Positions 1-10,117 are shown, counted from the first letter of the stretch. The stretch is DNA of 64,000 bases from Aureisphaera galaxeae (GCF_028561275.1 NZ_JAQQTF010000010.1:1-64000), one strand, 5' to 3'. Translations and numbers: made by a program. The notes: generated from the sequence alone by a model not told the origin.

Positions 1-1337
1 AAACCGTCCTGCGTGCCGTCCTCGTCGCACAATCGCAAAGGCTCCGAAGGAACCGTCGCAACAGGACTGTCGCGAACCTCTAAAAATAGCTCTACCACCT
101 GATAGCAACTTGTGGTCATACTTTCAACCCTTGCCCATACGCTATCGTTATAGGCTGTATCGTTTGTATATGGGTCTGGCAAGGGCAGTTGGTTCAAATC
201 CGCATCGATCATTGTACCATGGTAAGAAACAATAAGATCAGGATCTCCGCCCGTAATATCTAAATCGGCGTCCGTCAATGTAAAATCCGTGAATCCATCA
301 TTATCGGGATCACACTTCACTAATGGCTGTGTTGGGCCAGGAAATGTTGGTGGATCTGCCACAAAAACAGTTACCGTATCTGAAATGGTAGTCGTGGTAC
401 CATTCGGCAATTCGAAAGTAAATTCAACCAAATAGGTCGTATCTACCGTAGGAGAAACTGTAGCCGGAATGGCCGTAGCCACTACCAACCCTGTATTTTG
501 ATCGGTAACGGTAAAGGTTGAATTTGTATTGGAAAGACCATCTGGAATGAAGTACCAAGTTTCTGCGGTATCTACACTCCATACCCCTGTGTTTCTTCCG
601 GGAGGAACCGCGAATTCCGTAACGTCATTTCCTTGGATCCCTAGGGTCGCTAAACCTCCATTCCAAGTATCGCATACAGGCTTATTGAAAATATTCACCT
701 GGATCATGTTCGTAGATTCGTACAGGATAATTTGCTGGTTCGTGATAAGATCGTTACAGCTAAACTGCGGGATCATATTGTAATTTACAACTAGGGCCCT
801 TTCTGGTGCTGTTCCTGAAATGAAAAAGTTGATATCTCCTCCAACACCGGGGTCAATATCATGATAGGCTCCAAAAATGGTATTGGCTGGAAATCCTGTT
901 CCATCAATTATGGGAAGCAACTCCCCTGCCGCTATGGTCCAATCATCCGGACCATTAGCTAAACTAGTATCAAATGAAATTTTACCATTGGCCCCAACCA
1001 CAAACTGAGTATAATTCACACCAAAAAAACTGAATTCGAACAATAAGTTTTGCACATCCGAATACATATCATCCGCAGACAAATCGATCGGCGTACCCGT
1101 TAATGGAGGTAGCGGGCATGGTGGTACCGCAATTCTATAACTATCGGTTCCCGTTTGCGGAATAATCAATTCTGGGATTCCGTTAATGAGAATATCCAGT
1201 GTCACCGGATCTGGTGGACTGGAACAAATAAACTTATCGTCACCTGCCTCAAGCAAAGGACATTGCCCATAAGAAGTAGTAAATACAGACAATAGGAATA
1301 GCAGGCTAAGTAGCGATTTAGGGTATAACTTTTTCAT
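1..1337 (-). CDS. Secreted surface protein, T9SS/gliding-associated type, N-terminal part (runs off left edge)
   Basis: The frame is open from the ATG at 1337 to the window edge, giving about 445 residues with no stop, so the gene is incomplete. It begins with a clear signal peptide (MKKLYPKSLLSLLFLL... ending SYGQ). The mature part is rich in Asp, Thr, Pro and Gly and contains repeated beta-sandwich-like phrases such as CDPDNDGFTDF and LCDEDGTQDG. These calcium-binding-like DxDxDG stretches are typical of very long flavobacterial extracellular proteins that end in a type B T9SS sorting domain. That C-terminus lies outside the window, so export by T9SS is inferred from this resemblance. A role in adhesion or gliding is possible but not shown. 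The gene is divergent from folE. Confidence 0.75.
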   Translation of the reverse strand, partial: MKKLYPKSLLSLLFLLSVFTTSYGQCPLLEAGDDKFICSSPPDPVTLDILINGIPELIIPQTGTDSYRIAVPPCPLPPLTGTPIDLSADDMYSDVQNLLFEFSFFGVNYTQFVVGANGKISFDTSLANGPDDWTIAAGELLPIIDGTGFPANTIFGAYHDIDPGVGGDINFFISGTAPERALVVNYNMIPQFSCNDLITNQQIILYESTNMIQVNIFNKPVCDTWNGGLATLGIQGNDVTEFAVPPGRNTGVWSVDTAETWYFIPDGLSNTNSTFTVTDQNTGLVVATAIPATVSPTVDTTYLVEFTFELPNGTTTTISDTVTVFVADPPTFPGPTQPLVKCDPDNDGFTDFTLTDADLDITGGDPDLIVSYHGTMIDADLNQLPLPDPYTNDTAYNDSVWARVESMTTSCYQVVELFLEVRDSPVATVPSEPLRLCDEDGTQDG

Positions 1338-1445
1338 ATTCAATTAGGGTATAATTCGCGAAAATTAAGAAATTTTTATGAAAACAGGCGGTCTTGAAAG
1401 CTTCAAAAAGCATTTGTTAGTTTTTTATGAGTTATTGCAATCATG

Positions 1446-1453
1446 TATCTTTG
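1446..1453 (+). promoter_or_regulatory. Candidate -7 promoter box (TATCTTTG) for folE
   Basis: TATCTTTG matches the Bacteroidota primary sigma factor -7 consensus TAnnTTTG and lies 36 bases ahead of the folE ATG. No convincing -33 TTG at the usual spacing was found. Confidence 0.5.
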
Positions 1454-1488
1454 CACTCTGTATTAAAAATACGTCCTAAAAAAATCGC

Positions 1489-2166
1489 ATGGATTTAGAA
1501 AAACAGCTAAAGGAAATTGAAGCACTTGGAAATGATCATGTAGGCACTTCTTCGGACACCCCGTTACGTCCGGATGCCTTCGAAATGAGCGATATAGAGA
1601 AAATTGCTGCCATTAAGAAAGATGTGGAGAATATCCTCAATACTTTAGGTATGGACCTTTCCGATGACAGCCTCAAAGGAACGCCCAGCAGGGTCGCCAA
1701 AATGTTCGTTCAGGAACTTTTTGGAGGGTTACACCCAGACCGCAAACCGAAAGCTTCAACTTTTGAGAATAAATACAAGTATGGGGAAATGTTGGTAGAA
1801 AAAAATATCACCCTTTATTCTACCTGCGAACATCACCTTCTCCCTATCGTAGGAAAGGCTCATATTGCCTATATCTCCAATGGAACGGTGGTTGGCTTGT
1901 CTAAAATGAATCGTATTGTTGACTATTACGCAAAACGCCCACAGGTTCAGGAGCGACTTACCATGCAAATCGTAAAGGAACTTCAAGAAATACTGAACAC
2001 TGAAGATGTGGCCTGCGTTATCGACGCCAAACACTTATGTGTGAATTCTAGAGGAATTCGGGACATAGATAGCAGTACCGTAACCAGTGAATTTGGTGGG
2101 GTTTTCAAAAATCCGGATACCAAACGTGAATTTTTGGATTACATCAAGCTGGAAACCGAATTTTAA
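1489..2166 (+). CDS. folE: GTP cyclohydrolase I
   Basis: Converts GTP to 7,8-dihydroneopterin triphosphate, the first step of folate/pterin synthesis, and also feeds queuosine synthesis. The 225-aa length is normal for bacterial FolE. The zinc-binding residues are visible as Cys113 and His116 in STCEHH and Cys184 in KHLC. The substrate-loop segment RPQVQERLT (about 150-158) and the C-terminal TSEFGGVF-type strand are present. The N-terminal 35 residues are a variable extension. The ATG at 1489 is the first in frame after a TATCTTTG box. cysS follows on the same strand after about 55 bases and may be cotranscribed. The queuosine-pathway gene queE is also in this window (15031-15660) but is not adjacent. 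Confidence 0.95.
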   Translation: MDLEKQLKEIEALGNDHVGTSSDTPLRPDAFEMSDIEKIAAIKKDVENILNTLGMDLSDDSLKGTPSRVAKMFVQELFGGLHPDRKPKASTFENKYKYGEMLVEKNITLYSTCEHHLLPIVGKAHIAYISNGTVVGLSKMNRIVDYYAKRPQVQERLTMQIVKELQEILNTEDVACVIDAKHLCVNSRGIRDIDSSTVTSEFGGVFKNPDTKREFLDYIKLETEF

Positions 2167-2221
2167 AATACCTTTACATTTCGTTTAAAACATCACTAAT
2201 CTTAAGCTCGAAGTGTCATCC

Positions 2222-3706
2222 ATGAAACTATTCGAACAACAGGAATTGTCGCTATACAATTCCCTTAGCAAGAAGAAAGAAAAGTTCCAACCCATCCATG
2301 AAGGAGCTGTAGGAATGTATGTCTGTGGACCTACCGTATACAGCAACGTTCACTTGGGGAATTGTCGTACTTTCTTATCGTTCGATTTGGTTTTCAGATA
2401 TCTAAAACACCTAGGGTACAAAGTACGCTATGTTCGAAACATTACCGATGCGGGACACTTGGAAAACGATGGTGAAAGTGGTGACGATCCTATCCTTAAA
2501 AAGGCAAGGATTGAGCAATTGGAGCCTATGGAAGTGGTTCAGAAATACTCTGTGGACTTTCATAACGTCATGGCCCAATTCAATGCATTACCACCCAGCA
2601 TTGAACCTACGGCGACGGGTCATATTATTGAGCAGATCAAGATTGTTGAAGATATTATTGAAAAAAGCTATGCTTACGAAAAGAACGGTTCGGTCTATTT
2701 CGATGTGGTAAAATTCAACGAAGATCACGAATATGGAAAGTTGAGTGGACGACAGTTGGAAGATATGATCGCCAACACCCGTGAACTCGCAGCACAATCT
2801 GAGAAGAAAAACCCACAGGACTTTGCCCTATGGAAAAAGGCAGAACCACAACACATCATGCGTTGGCCTTCTCCTTGGAGTGATGGATTCCCAGGCTGGC
2901 ATTTGGAGTGTACTGCAATGAGTACCAAATATTTGGGAAATCACTTCGATATTCACGGTGGTGGAATGGATCTCAAATTTCCGCACCACGAATGTGAAAT
3001 TGCTCAAGCAGAGGCTTGCAATAATGAATCACCGGTAAATTATTGGATGCATGCCAATATGCTTACCCTGAACGGTAAGAAAATGGCGAAGTCTACAGGA
3101 AACAATATTCTTCCGCATGAATTGTTCAGTGGTGAGAATGATATCCTTAGCAAAGCTTTTGCTCCTACAGTAGCTAAGTTTTTCATGTATCAAGCACACT
3201 ACCGAAGTATTTTAGACTTCTCTAAAGACGCATTGGAAGCCAGTGAAAAAGGATATTTCCGACTTATGGATGCCTATCGTGTTTTGGGAGATATAGAAGG
3301 TGGTTCTGATAGCAGTTTTAATGTAGCCGAATGGCGACAGTCCTGCTACGATGCCATGAATGATGACTTTAACAGTCCCATTTTAATCGCTCAGCTTTTC
3401 GAAGCCGCCAAGTTCATAAATGGCCTTAAGGAAGGGAACGCCTCTATTACCGAAGAGGATTTGAACTTGCTTAAGAAAACTATGCACGATTTCCTATTCG
3501 ATGTGTTGGGATTGATCGATGCGGCTGCCGAAGGAAATGCAGACTCCAATAAATTATCTGGAGTTATCGATTTATTGATTTCGTTGCGAAATGAAGCACG
3601 TGCCAATAGGGATTTTGCTACAAGTGATAAAATTCGGGATCAATTACTGGAAATGGGCATACAACTTAAGGACGGGAAGGACGGAACGACCTATTCCTTA
3701 AGCTAA
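2222..3706 (+). CDS. cysS: Cysteine--tRNA ligase
   Basis: Class I aminoacyl-tRNA synthetase that charges tRNA-Cys. The HIGH-type motif is HLGN (His44-Asn47), just after the zinc-ligand Cys35 in VCGPTVY. The KMSKS motif is KMAKS (Lys287-Ser291). The conserved GWHLEC and [10 protein letters not shown] zinc-binding segments are present in the middle. The C-terminal DALR-like helical region ends with [18 protein letters not shown], typical of CysRS. A GTG at 2213 is also in frame, but the ATG at 2222 gives the usual N-terminus ([13 protein letters not shown]). It is followed after 17 bases by yidD. Confidence 0.96.
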   Translation: MKLFEQQELSLYNSLSKKKEKFQPIHEGAVGMYVCGPTVYSNVHLGNCRTFLSFDLVFRYLKHLGYKVRYVRNITDAGHLENDGESGDDPILKKARIEQLEPMEVVQKYSVDFHNVMAQFNALPPSIEPTATGHIIEQIKIVEDIIEKSYAYEKNGSVYFDVVKFNEDHEYGKLSGRQLEDMIANTRELAAQSEKKNPQDFALWKKAEPQHIMRWPSPWSDGFPGWHLECTAMSTKYLGNHFDIHGGGMDLKFPHHECEIAQAEACNNESPVNYWMHANMLTLNGKKMAKSTGNNILPHELFSGENDILSKAFAPTVAKFFMYQAHYRSILDFSKDALEASEKGYFRLMDAYRVLGDIEGGSDSSFNVAEWRQSCYDAMNDDFNSPILIAQLFEAAKFINGLKEGNASITEEDLNLLKKTMHDFLFDVLGLIDAAAEGNADSNKLSGVIDLLISLRNEARANRDFATSDKIRDQLLEMGIQLKDGKDGTTYSLS

Positions 3707-3723
3707 GCCGTTAACGTAACGTC

Positions 3724-3972
3724 ATGAAGAAGATCCTTATTTTCCCTTTTATAGTGCTCATAAGGTTCTACCAAAAGGTCATCTCCCCTATTTTCCCATC
3801 TACCTGTAGGTATCAACCTACCTGCTCCCATTATGCTGTAGAAGCCTTAGAAACACATGGGTTATGGAAAGGAATGCGGCTGGCAACCAAACGCATTTTC
3901 AGTTGCCATCCTTGGGGAGGATCGGGTTACGATCCAGTTCCGCCCAAAGGCGAAAAAGAAGGGAATAATTGA
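3724..3972 (+). CDS. yidD: Membrane protein insertion efficiency factor YidD
   Basis: A small 82-aa protein of the YidD/DUF37 family, thought to help YidC insert membrane proteins at the inner membrane. The signature is strong: amphipathic N-terminus [21 protein letters not shown], then the three-cysteine core [15 protein letters not shown] and [14 protein letters not shown]. Length and ending are normal. It sits 17 bases after cysS and 48 bases before lgt, so this looks like one plus-strand unit. Confidence 0.93.
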   Translation: MKKILIFPFIVLIRFYQKVISPIFPSTCRYQPTCSHYAVEALETHGLWKGMRLATKRIFSCHPWGGSGYDPVPPKGEKEGNN

Positions 3973-4020
3973 TCAATTATCTTTAGTCCTTTCCTATCTT
4001 TACATGAGAAAAAACACCCA

Positions 4021-4959
4021 ATGATGCACTTCTTAAGTTTTACGTGGAATCCTTCAACAGGACTCGATCTTGGATTTTATACCATTCAATACTACAGCCT
4101 CATGTTCGTCATTTCCTTTATTGTGGGCTGGTTCCTTATGAAGCGCATTTACAAAAAGGAAGGGGAAGCTTTAGAAAAACTGGACAGCCTTTTCATTTAT
4201 ATGGTGTTAGCCATTTTAATTGGAGCGCGACTAGGGCATGTTATTTTCTATCAACCCGAACTATTCGAACAGGATTTCTGGTCGGTTTTCCTTCCCTTCG
4301 AAACCAAACCCGAATTCAGGTTTACCGGTTTTAGGGGATTGGCCAGTCATGGAGCAGGGATAGGAGTGGTTATAGCGCTGTTCATGTATAACAGAAAGGT
4401 ATTGAAGAAACCTATTCTTTGGATTTTTGACCGCATCGTGATACCCGTATCCTTTGGGGCCATATTGGTTCGCTTAGGAAATTTTATCAACTCAGAGATT
4501 ATTGGAAAAGAAACCAACGAGTCTTTTCCGTTTGCTGTACGATTCATTAGAAATTATTATAACGAAGGTAAGGCCATGAGCATCACAAACACCAAAAGTC
4601 CCGATGCTGCCTACAACGCTATTGAAAACAATCCGCAATTCGCGCAATATTTACAGGAAGTCCCCTGGACGCACCCCGCCCAATTGTATGAGGCATTTGG
4701 GTACATTTTTGTCTTTCTGATCCTTTGGTATATTTATGAAAAAACCGAGAAGAAAAAGCACTTGGGGTTTCTGTTCGGGCTATTCCTTATTCTACTTTGG
4801 ACCGTTCGTTTTATTGCCGAAATCTTCAAAAAGAGCCAAGATGGGTTTGCCGATGGCGCCAACGCGCTCCTATCTACAGGACAATGGCTAAGTATCCCAT
4901 TCATCATAGCAGGAATTTATTTGATGTTAAGATCTAAAAAGAAAACAGAAACCACATGA
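4021..4959 (+). CDS. lgt: Prolipoprotein diacylglyceryl transferase
   Basis: Transfers the diacylglyceryl group from phosphatidylglycerol to the lipobox cysteine of prolipoproteins in the inner membrane, the first step of lipoprotein maturation. This fits the many lipoproteins in the window. The 312-aa protein shows about seven hydrophobic segments. It carries the Lgt signature region around VRLGNFINSEIIGKET (starting near residue 143), the GARLGHVIFYQP loop, and the HPAQLYEA segment holding the conserved His. About 40 residues (near 185-225) form a longer periplasmic loop than in E. coli Lgt. Two tandem ATGs occur at the start, 4021 and 4024. The stop overlaps the next gene's start as ATGA. 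Confidence 0.95.
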   Translation: MMHFLSFTWNPSTGLDLGFYTIQYYSLMFVISFIVGWFLMKRIYKKEGEALEKLDSLFIYMVLAILIGARLGHVIFYQPELFEQDFWSVFLPFETKPEFRFTGFRGLASHGAGIGVVIALFMYNRKVLKKPILWIFDRIVIPVSFGAILVRLGNFINSEIIGKETNESFPFAVRFIRNYYNEGKAMSITNTKSPDAAYNAIENNPQFAQYLQEVPWTHPAQLYEAFGYIFVFLILWYIYEKTEKKKHLGFLFGLFLILLWTVRFIAEIFKKSQDGFADGANALLSTGQWLSIPFIIAGIYLMLRSKKKTETT

Positions 4960-5450
4960 AACGAAGATGGATTGCCGCAATACTAGTGGGCATGTTACTT
5001 CAGTCTTACAGCTGTAAAGACAATAAGGAGAAGAAAGTACTCACACGGGAAGTGACCTTCAAAAAAGAGGGTGCACTAACCTTAATGAAAAAGGAGACGG
5101 ATTCTGTATTGGCCCAATTGGATATTGAAATTGCCGAATCGGATTACGAAACGCAAATAGGGCTTATGTACCGTAAAAGTATGCAAGACGACCGCGGTAT
5201 GCTTTTTATCTTCAAAAAAGAGGAACCCAAGTACTTCTACATGAAGAATACCGAATTCTCTATAGATATCATCTATTTGAACAGTAAGAAGGAAGTGGTA
5301 AGCATTGCCAAGAACGCAAAACCTTTCGACAACACTTCTTTGCCTTCAGAAGGACCCGCACAATATGTATTGGAAGTGAACGCAGGCCTTAGCGATCGAT
5401 GGGGCTTGGAGGCTGGAGACAAATTTGACTATACCCGAGATCCCAACTAA
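4956..5450 (+). CDS. DUF192 family lipoprotein
   Basis: A 164-aa protein with a lipoprotein-type signal (LLQSYSC, Cys20), so probably membrane-anchored on the periplasmic side. The mature part matches the DUF192 pattern: an N-terminal strand with VLAQLDIEIAES, then QIGLMYRKSMQDDRGMLFIF, YFYMKNTEFSIDIIYL and VLEVNAGLSDRWGLEAGD. DUF192 is a small beta-rich domain of unknown biochemical role. The start overlaps the lgt stop by four bases (ATGA), implying translational coupling. A strong hairpin terminator follows. Confidence 0.9.
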   Translation: MKRRWIAAILVGMLLQSYSCKDNKEKKVLTREVTFKKEGALTLMKKETDSVLAQLDIEIAESDYETQIGLMYRKSMQDDRGMLFIFKKEEPKYFYMKNTEFSIDIIYLNSKKEVVSIAKNAKPFDNTSLPSEGPAQYVLEVNAGLSDRWGLEAGDKFDYTRDPN

Positions 5451-5480
5451 AAGCAAAAAATTAATCACTTCATAAAAAAA

Positions 5481-5501
5481 GCCCTGTTCGTTGAACAGGG
5501 C
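5481..5501. terminator. Bidirectional terminator between the lgt unit and secDF
   Basis: GCCCTGTTC-gtt-GAACAGGGC is a perfect 9-bp stem with a 3-nt loop, preceded by an A-run and followed by a T-run. It can therefore stop transcription from both converging genes. Confidence 0.9.
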
Positions 5502-5527
5502 TTTTTTCAGTATCTATCAGAGAAATA

Positions 5528-8500
5528 TTAGGCAGCAGCAGCTTCCTCTTCTTCCTCATCTTTCTTATCGCTTAAATCGATTCCTCGCTTCTTAACAGTA
5601 TCGTAGAATACTGGAGTTGCGATGAACAACGATGAATAGGTACCTACCAACACCCCAATGATCAAGGCGAAAATCAATCCTCGGATGGATTCTGCCCCTA
5701 GGGTAAAGATGGTAAGAAGTACGATCAACGTGGTCATGGACGTATTCAACGTACGGCTCAATGTACTGTTCAAAGCAGAGTTGATGATTCGGTTCATCTT
5801 CCAACTTTGATGCTCATTGAAGAACTCACGAATACGGTCGAACACAACCACCGTATCGTTCAGCGAGTATCCAATTACCGTTAGGATTGCCGCAATGAAC
5901 GATTGGTCGATCTCCATGTTAAATGGCATGATCCTATAGGTAAGGGAGAAGATCCCCAATACGATCAATACATCGTGGAATACCGCAGCAACAGCACCTA
6001 AACTGAACTGCCATCTTCTAAATCGTAAAAGGATGTATAAGAACACCACTACCAACGATCCCAGTACAGCCCAGAACGATGATTTCTTGATATCATCTGC
6101 AATGGTCGGACTTACTTTATAATATTCCATACGACCGGCAACTTTATTATCATCATCTGCCACGAATTGATCATACGTCATTCCAGCAGGCAAATATGAA
6201 GTAAGTGAGTTGAATAAGGTAGTTTCGATTTCCTTGTCTACTTCCGTTCCTGTTTCGTCTACTTTAAATTTCGTAGTAATCTTTAACTGGTTGTCCCCTC
6301 CATAGGTTTTTGCTTCCGCACTTCCGAAAGCAGCGACCAAATCATCCTGCACATCAATCGCATTTACATCCTTATCGAAACGAACGGTATAGGTGCGCCC
6401 TCCTACGAAGTCGATCCCTTGGTTAAGCCCTACAGTGAATAGAGAACCTAGACTCACCAAAATCAAAATACCAGAAATCACGTAGGCAATCTTTCTCTTT
6501 CCAAGGAAGTCTACATTTACGTTCTTCAAGAAATTCTTGGTCATTGGTGTAGAACAGGTCAACGACTTTCCGTTCTTCGTATAACCGTCGATAAACAAAC
6601 GCGTGATGAAGATCGCAGTAAACAATGAAGTCGCAATACCAATTAACAAGGTAGTGGCGAAACCTTTAATAGGTCCTGTACCAAATACCAAAAGGATTAG
6701 ACCCGTAAGTCCTGTTGTAATGTTCGCATCCAAAATGGAAGACAATGCATTGCTGAAACCATCGTTAATGGAATCCCTTTGCGATTTCCCCTTGGCTAGC
6801 TCTTCACGAATACGTTCGAATATAAGTACGTTCGCATCTACCGAGATACCAATCGTTAATACAATACCCGCAATACCAGGTAAGGTAAGTACCGCCCCAG
6901 GAATACCTGCCAGCATACCGAAGATGAACAGGATGTTTACCAACAAAGCAACGTCGGCAAAAGCTCCCGCTTTTCCATAGTAGAAAATCATCCAAAGCAA
7001 TACAATAACCAAGGCAATAATGAAGGAAATAAGACCACTACTAATGGCTTCCTGTCCTAACGTAGGACCTACTACTTCTGCCTGAATAATGTCTGCAGAC
7101 GCAGGAAGTTTACCTGCACGTAATACGTTTGCCAAGTCTTGCCCTTCGTTGATGGTGAAATCTCCTGTGATCTCACTTCTACCACCAGAAATTTTACCAC
7201 TGCTTACACCTGGCGCAGAGTATACTACATCATCAAGAACCACCGCGATTTGGGTTCCATCTGTATAAGCAGTCTCTGTCATACTCTCCCATATCTTAGC
7301 TCCAGCACCGTTCATCTGCATGTTTACAGATACATTACCCGCAGGGGTATACGATTGCTGTGCATCGGTAATTACACCTCCACTTAGAGGAGCTGTATCA
7401 TTTCTATCGGCTTTAATGGCATATAGACTTACTAAGTCCTCACCCAGATCCTCATCGTATTCTGGTTTGCTCCAGAAGAATTTTGTGAATTTAAGGTCGT
7501 TGCTTAAAAGTGCACGAACCTCAGGCATATTTAGATATTCGTTAATTACACCTGTATCGGATTTTTTGAAGGTATAAATTCCAGGGTTTCCAATTCTAAC
7601 GGGAACAATTCTGGAAAGGATAGGATTGGTTACCGCTTCGTCTGCAGTGGCATCCTCTACCTCTTCTCCACCCAATAGGTCTTCAATAGATTCTTCCTCG
7701 GCAGTTTGTGTAGTATCTGTGGAAGCTTCAGCCTCTTCCTTCTCTTCCTTAGGCTTAATGATTTGAGCCACTTTAGTATCGGCTTGCTCTAGGAAAGGAA
7801 TGATTTGCTGGGCATTGATCACTTCCCAAAACTCAAGCTGCGCTTTTCTAGATACCAATTCGGTAACACGCTCTACGTCTTTAGCTCCAGGTAATTCTAC
7901 TAAAATCCTTCCTGAGTTTCCTAAACGCTGAAGGTTAGGTTGGGTTACTCCAAACTGGTCGGTACGCTTACGCAATACTTCGAAAGCGGAAGCAATCCCC
8001 TCTTCTACCTTACGCTCGATAACAGGCTTCACATCATCATTGCTCCATTCGCTACTCTTAATATCGTCTTGAAGATCTCTATTGAAGAATATTTCTGGGG
8101 ATGCCAATCTGTTTTCTCCCGGAAGTGCATCGAACGCACGGAAGAAAGATTCTACATACGTTTCCTGGGCATCTTTCTGAAGCTCATCAGCATCGGTCAA
8201 AGCTTGCAAGAAAGCTCCGTTCTTACTGTTGTTGGCAAGGTCAATTAAAATGTCCTTTACCGAAATTTGAAGGATTACGTTTACCCCTCCTTTAAGATCG
8301 AGCCCCTTCTTAAGTTGCTTTTCGTTGGCTGTCTTATAATCGATTCCCAACATTTGGGTCTCCGTTGAAACGGAATCCAAATAATTGGCTTCCGCAGCGC
8401 TACGCTCATCGGGTTGATCCGCACCAAATAGGCTTTGGGCGTATTCTTTTGCATTGTTTTCCGTATTGCTTGCAATGAAGGTATAGGAAAGCTGGTACAA

Positions 8501-8554
8501 ACTCACCAATCCAAACACAATAGCAAATACAGTAACTAGTCCTTTATTTTGCAT
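5528..8554 (-). CDS. secDF: Fused protein translocase subunit SecD-SecF
   Basis: Proton-driven auxiliary subunit of the Sec translocon that helps pull exported proteins across the inner membrane. The protein is 1008 aa, the fused SecDF form. The SecD half starts with a membrane segment (VFAIVFGLVSLYQ) and the signature LDLKGGVNVILQI. It has a large P1 periplasmic domain containing VLRKRTDQFGV and ILVELPGAKDVERV, with a Glu-rich insertion (about residues 265-310). The SecD membrane bundle follows, including VLIFERIREELAKG. The SecF half begins around GQGIDFVGGRTYTV-like sequence (LNQGIDFVGGR) and contains VVVFDRIREFF. The C-terminus is an acidic Glu/Ala tail. The ATG at 8554 gives a plausible first membrane helix. 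Confidence 0.96.
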   Translation of the reverse strand: MQNKGLVTVFAIVFGLVSLYQLSYTFIASNTENNAKEYAQSLFGADQPDERSAAEANYLDSVSTETQMLGIDYKTANEKQLKKGLDLKGGVNVILQISVKDILIDLANNSKNGAFLQALTDADELQKDAQETYVESFFRAFDALPGENRLASPEIFFNRDLQDDIKSSEWSNDDVKPVIERKVEEGIASAFEVLRKRTDQFGVTQPNLQRLGNSGRILVELPGAKDVERVTELVSRKAQLEFWEVINAQQIIPFLEQADTKVAQIIKPKEEKEEAEASTDTTQTAEEESIEDLLGGEEVEDATADEAVTNPILSRIVPVRIGNPGIYTFKKSDTGVINEYLNMPEVRALLSNDLKFTKFFWSKPEYDEDLGEDLVSLYAIKADRNDTAPLSGGVITDAQQSYTPAGNVSVNMQMNGAGAKIWESMTETAYTDGTQIAVVLDDVVYSAPGVSSGKISGGRSEITGDFTINEGQDLANVLRAGKLPASADIIQAEVVGPTLGQEAISSGLISFIIALVIVLLWMIFYYGKAGAFADVALLVNILFIFGMLAGIPGAVLTLPGIAGIVLTIGISVDANVLIFERIREELAKGKSQRDSINDGFSNALSSILDANITTGLTGLILLVFGTGPIKGFATTLLIGIATSLFTAIFITRLFIDGYTKNGKSLTCSTPMTKNFLKNVNVDFLGKRKIAYVISGILILVSLGSLFTVGLNQGIDFVGGRTYTVRFDKDVNAIDVQDDLVAAFGSAEAKTYGGDNQLKITTKFKVDETGTEVDKEIETTLFNSLTSYLPAGMTYDQFVADDDNKVAGRMEYYKVSPTIADDIKKSSFWAVLGSLVVVFLYILLRFRRWQFSLGAVAAVFHDVLIVLGIFSLTYRIMPFNMEIDQSFIAAILTVIGYSLNDTVVVFDRIREFFNEHQSWKMNRIINSALNSTLSRTLNTSMTTLIVLLTIFTLGAESIRGLIFALIIGVLVGTYSSLFIATPVFYDTVKKRGIDLSDKKDEEEEEAAAA

Positions 8555-8778
8555 TTTTCTGTTTTTTATGTCAGACTTTTTAAAATGGGCATACTTAAAT
8601 TACCCACGAATCCGACAATGATAATTATAGATTAATAATGATTATGGCCTTGGTATCCCTACCAAAAACCTGGGTTGTATAATGTTGATTTAAGAATGGG
8701 AAGGATATTTTGGCAAGGTATTCTCGTTCTGAAAACGCCTCATTCATACGTTCCAAATGTATCCATAAAAATGGTCCC

Positions 8779-9393
8779 TTACGCTATAGGGCCTGCTCTC
8801 ACTTCGGGAATATTGTGAGAAGAATTATCTATGAGGAGTGCATTATTGCTATGCACCTCATAAGCAGTTTTGTATACCCGATTTTTAGATCGGAAGTCTA
8901 TCTCTTCCTTCGAGAAATAGATATCTATATGATAGTATCGGGTCTTACTGGATTTGAACTCTACCAAATACCCTTCATAATCCGAATCGAAATTCGAGCT
9001 TTTCTGAATCTCGCTTACATTGAGCTGATAGCTTTGTATATCATATCCGAAAGGCACATTAGAATCGCTCTCGTGATCGGAATACGAAACATAGCCTAGT
9101 TCGAGATTATTATCGGAAGAAAGTATATTCTGAATACTGGCAACATCGACTTCACTGTAGTAGGTAATTTTTAATTTACCGTTTGCCGATGTACTTACTT
9201 GAATATTCTCGACCCCAATGTTCTGCAATTGGGCCTTTACAACAGCGATTGCCTTCTGGGCTTCGTCGAAAGTAACTTCGTCGCTATTAAACTGAACCAG
9301 AATTTCCTGATTAGGGGAAGTCGTCCTATCCAGACTTATCCCTAATACCGTAAGGATTATAAATAAAGTACTTAAGTACCATTTCGAGTTCAT
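8779..9393 (-). CDS. Unknown 204-aa envelope protein with a SecD P1-like segment
   Basis: The protein starts with a hydrophobic N-terminal helix (WYLSTLFIILTVLGI), a signal peptide or anchor, then about 185 polar residues, so it probably faces the periplasm. Residues near 45-100 (AIAVVKAQLQNIGVENIQV, then GKLKITYYSEVDVASIQNIL and LELGYV) follow the same pattern as the P1 region of the SecDF encoded next door (VLRKRTDQFGV, ILVELPGAKDVERV, LEFWEV). The rest is not recognised. It lies 224 bases upstream of secDF on the same strand, with no identifiable terminator between them. The similarity was judged by eye, and the function is unknown. Confidence 0.7.
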   Translation of the reverse strand: MNSKWYLSTLFIILTVLGISLDRTTSPNQEILVQFNSDEVTFDEAQKAIAVVKAQLQNIGVENIQVSTSANGKLKITYYSEVDVASIQNILSSDNNLELGYVSYSDHESDSNVPFGYDIQSYQLNVSEIQKSSNFDSDYEGYLVEFKSSKTRYYHIDIYFSKEEIDFRSKNRVYKTAYEVHSNNALLIDNSSHNIPEVRAGPIA

Positions 9394-9464
9394 CCGCCAA
9401 AGATAAAAAATTAAGACTGTTTTTCAACAGTCTTAACAAATACATATTTTATCATTTCAAATTT

Positions 9465-9995
9465 CTAAAACACACATAATGAAAGCACAAAACTTCCATC
9501 GATCATACTCCCCAACTGACCTTCGGCTATGACGGTACCTCGAAGCTCTCCTGCTGTTGCATCATAAGAGGTAATTTCCAGCACACCACATTCTGCCAAT
9601 TCAACACTTGTTGTGCCATCGGCAATACGATTAAAATTCAAGGTATCCGACCCTGCCAACTCAGACAATATTAGCGTTTGAGGCTCAAGCGCATCGATTG
9701 AAAAAAGGATGGTATCTTGGGTACCTTCAAAGGTTGGGAACACACAATCGGTATTGGTAGGAGACTTCACATAGATGGTACAAATGAATCCCGTGCCACT
9801 ACCAGGCGCTTCAATATATTTCCCACCAGTAGCAACAAAAGCAGTCTCCCTAAAATTACCCTGCGCGGTCTGGCTCGAAGCTTCCGCGCAAGTCGCTGCC
9901 TCTTCTCCTCCACCGCCATCGCCGTCATCGGATTTACAGGAAATTAAGGATACACTAACGATGAATGCAAGGGCTATGTACTTAGTTATTTTCAT
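9465..9995 (-). CDS. Hypothetical lipoprotein, 176 aa
   Basis: It begins with a signal peptide and lipobox (VSVSLISC, Cys20), followed by a linker SDDGDGGGGEE typical of lipoproteins anchored at a distance from the membrane in Bacteroidota. The mature domain appears beta-rich and has four further Cys (for example TCAEAS, FICTIYV, TDCVFP, AECGV), so disulfides are possible. No family was recognised. It lies 71 bases upstream of the SecD-P1-like gene and 170 bases downstream of mdh on the same strand. Confidence 0.75.
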   Translation of the reverse strand: MKITKYIALAFIVSVSLISCKSDDGDGGGGEEAATCAEASSQTAQGNFRETAFVATGGKYIEAPGSGTGFICTIYVKSPTNTDCVFPTFEGTQDTILFSIDALEPQTLILSELAGSDTLNFNRIADGTTSVELAECGVLEITSYDATAGELRGTVIAEGQLGSMIDGSFVLSLCVF

Positions 9996-10117
9996 AGTTT
10001 TTTATTAATTGATAGACTTCATTTTTCAATATAGGGCGTAAATATATACCTATTATTCCTAGCAAACTACCCAAAATCACGGTTCCACTCTGCTTTCGTG
10101 AAAATGGGTACAAAAAA

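Noticed and set aside
6603-6980. Plus-strand frames within secDF, gyrB, the CTQ operon and other long genes
   Set aside because: They lie entirely opposite well-supported conserved genes and have no recognisable domains or start context.
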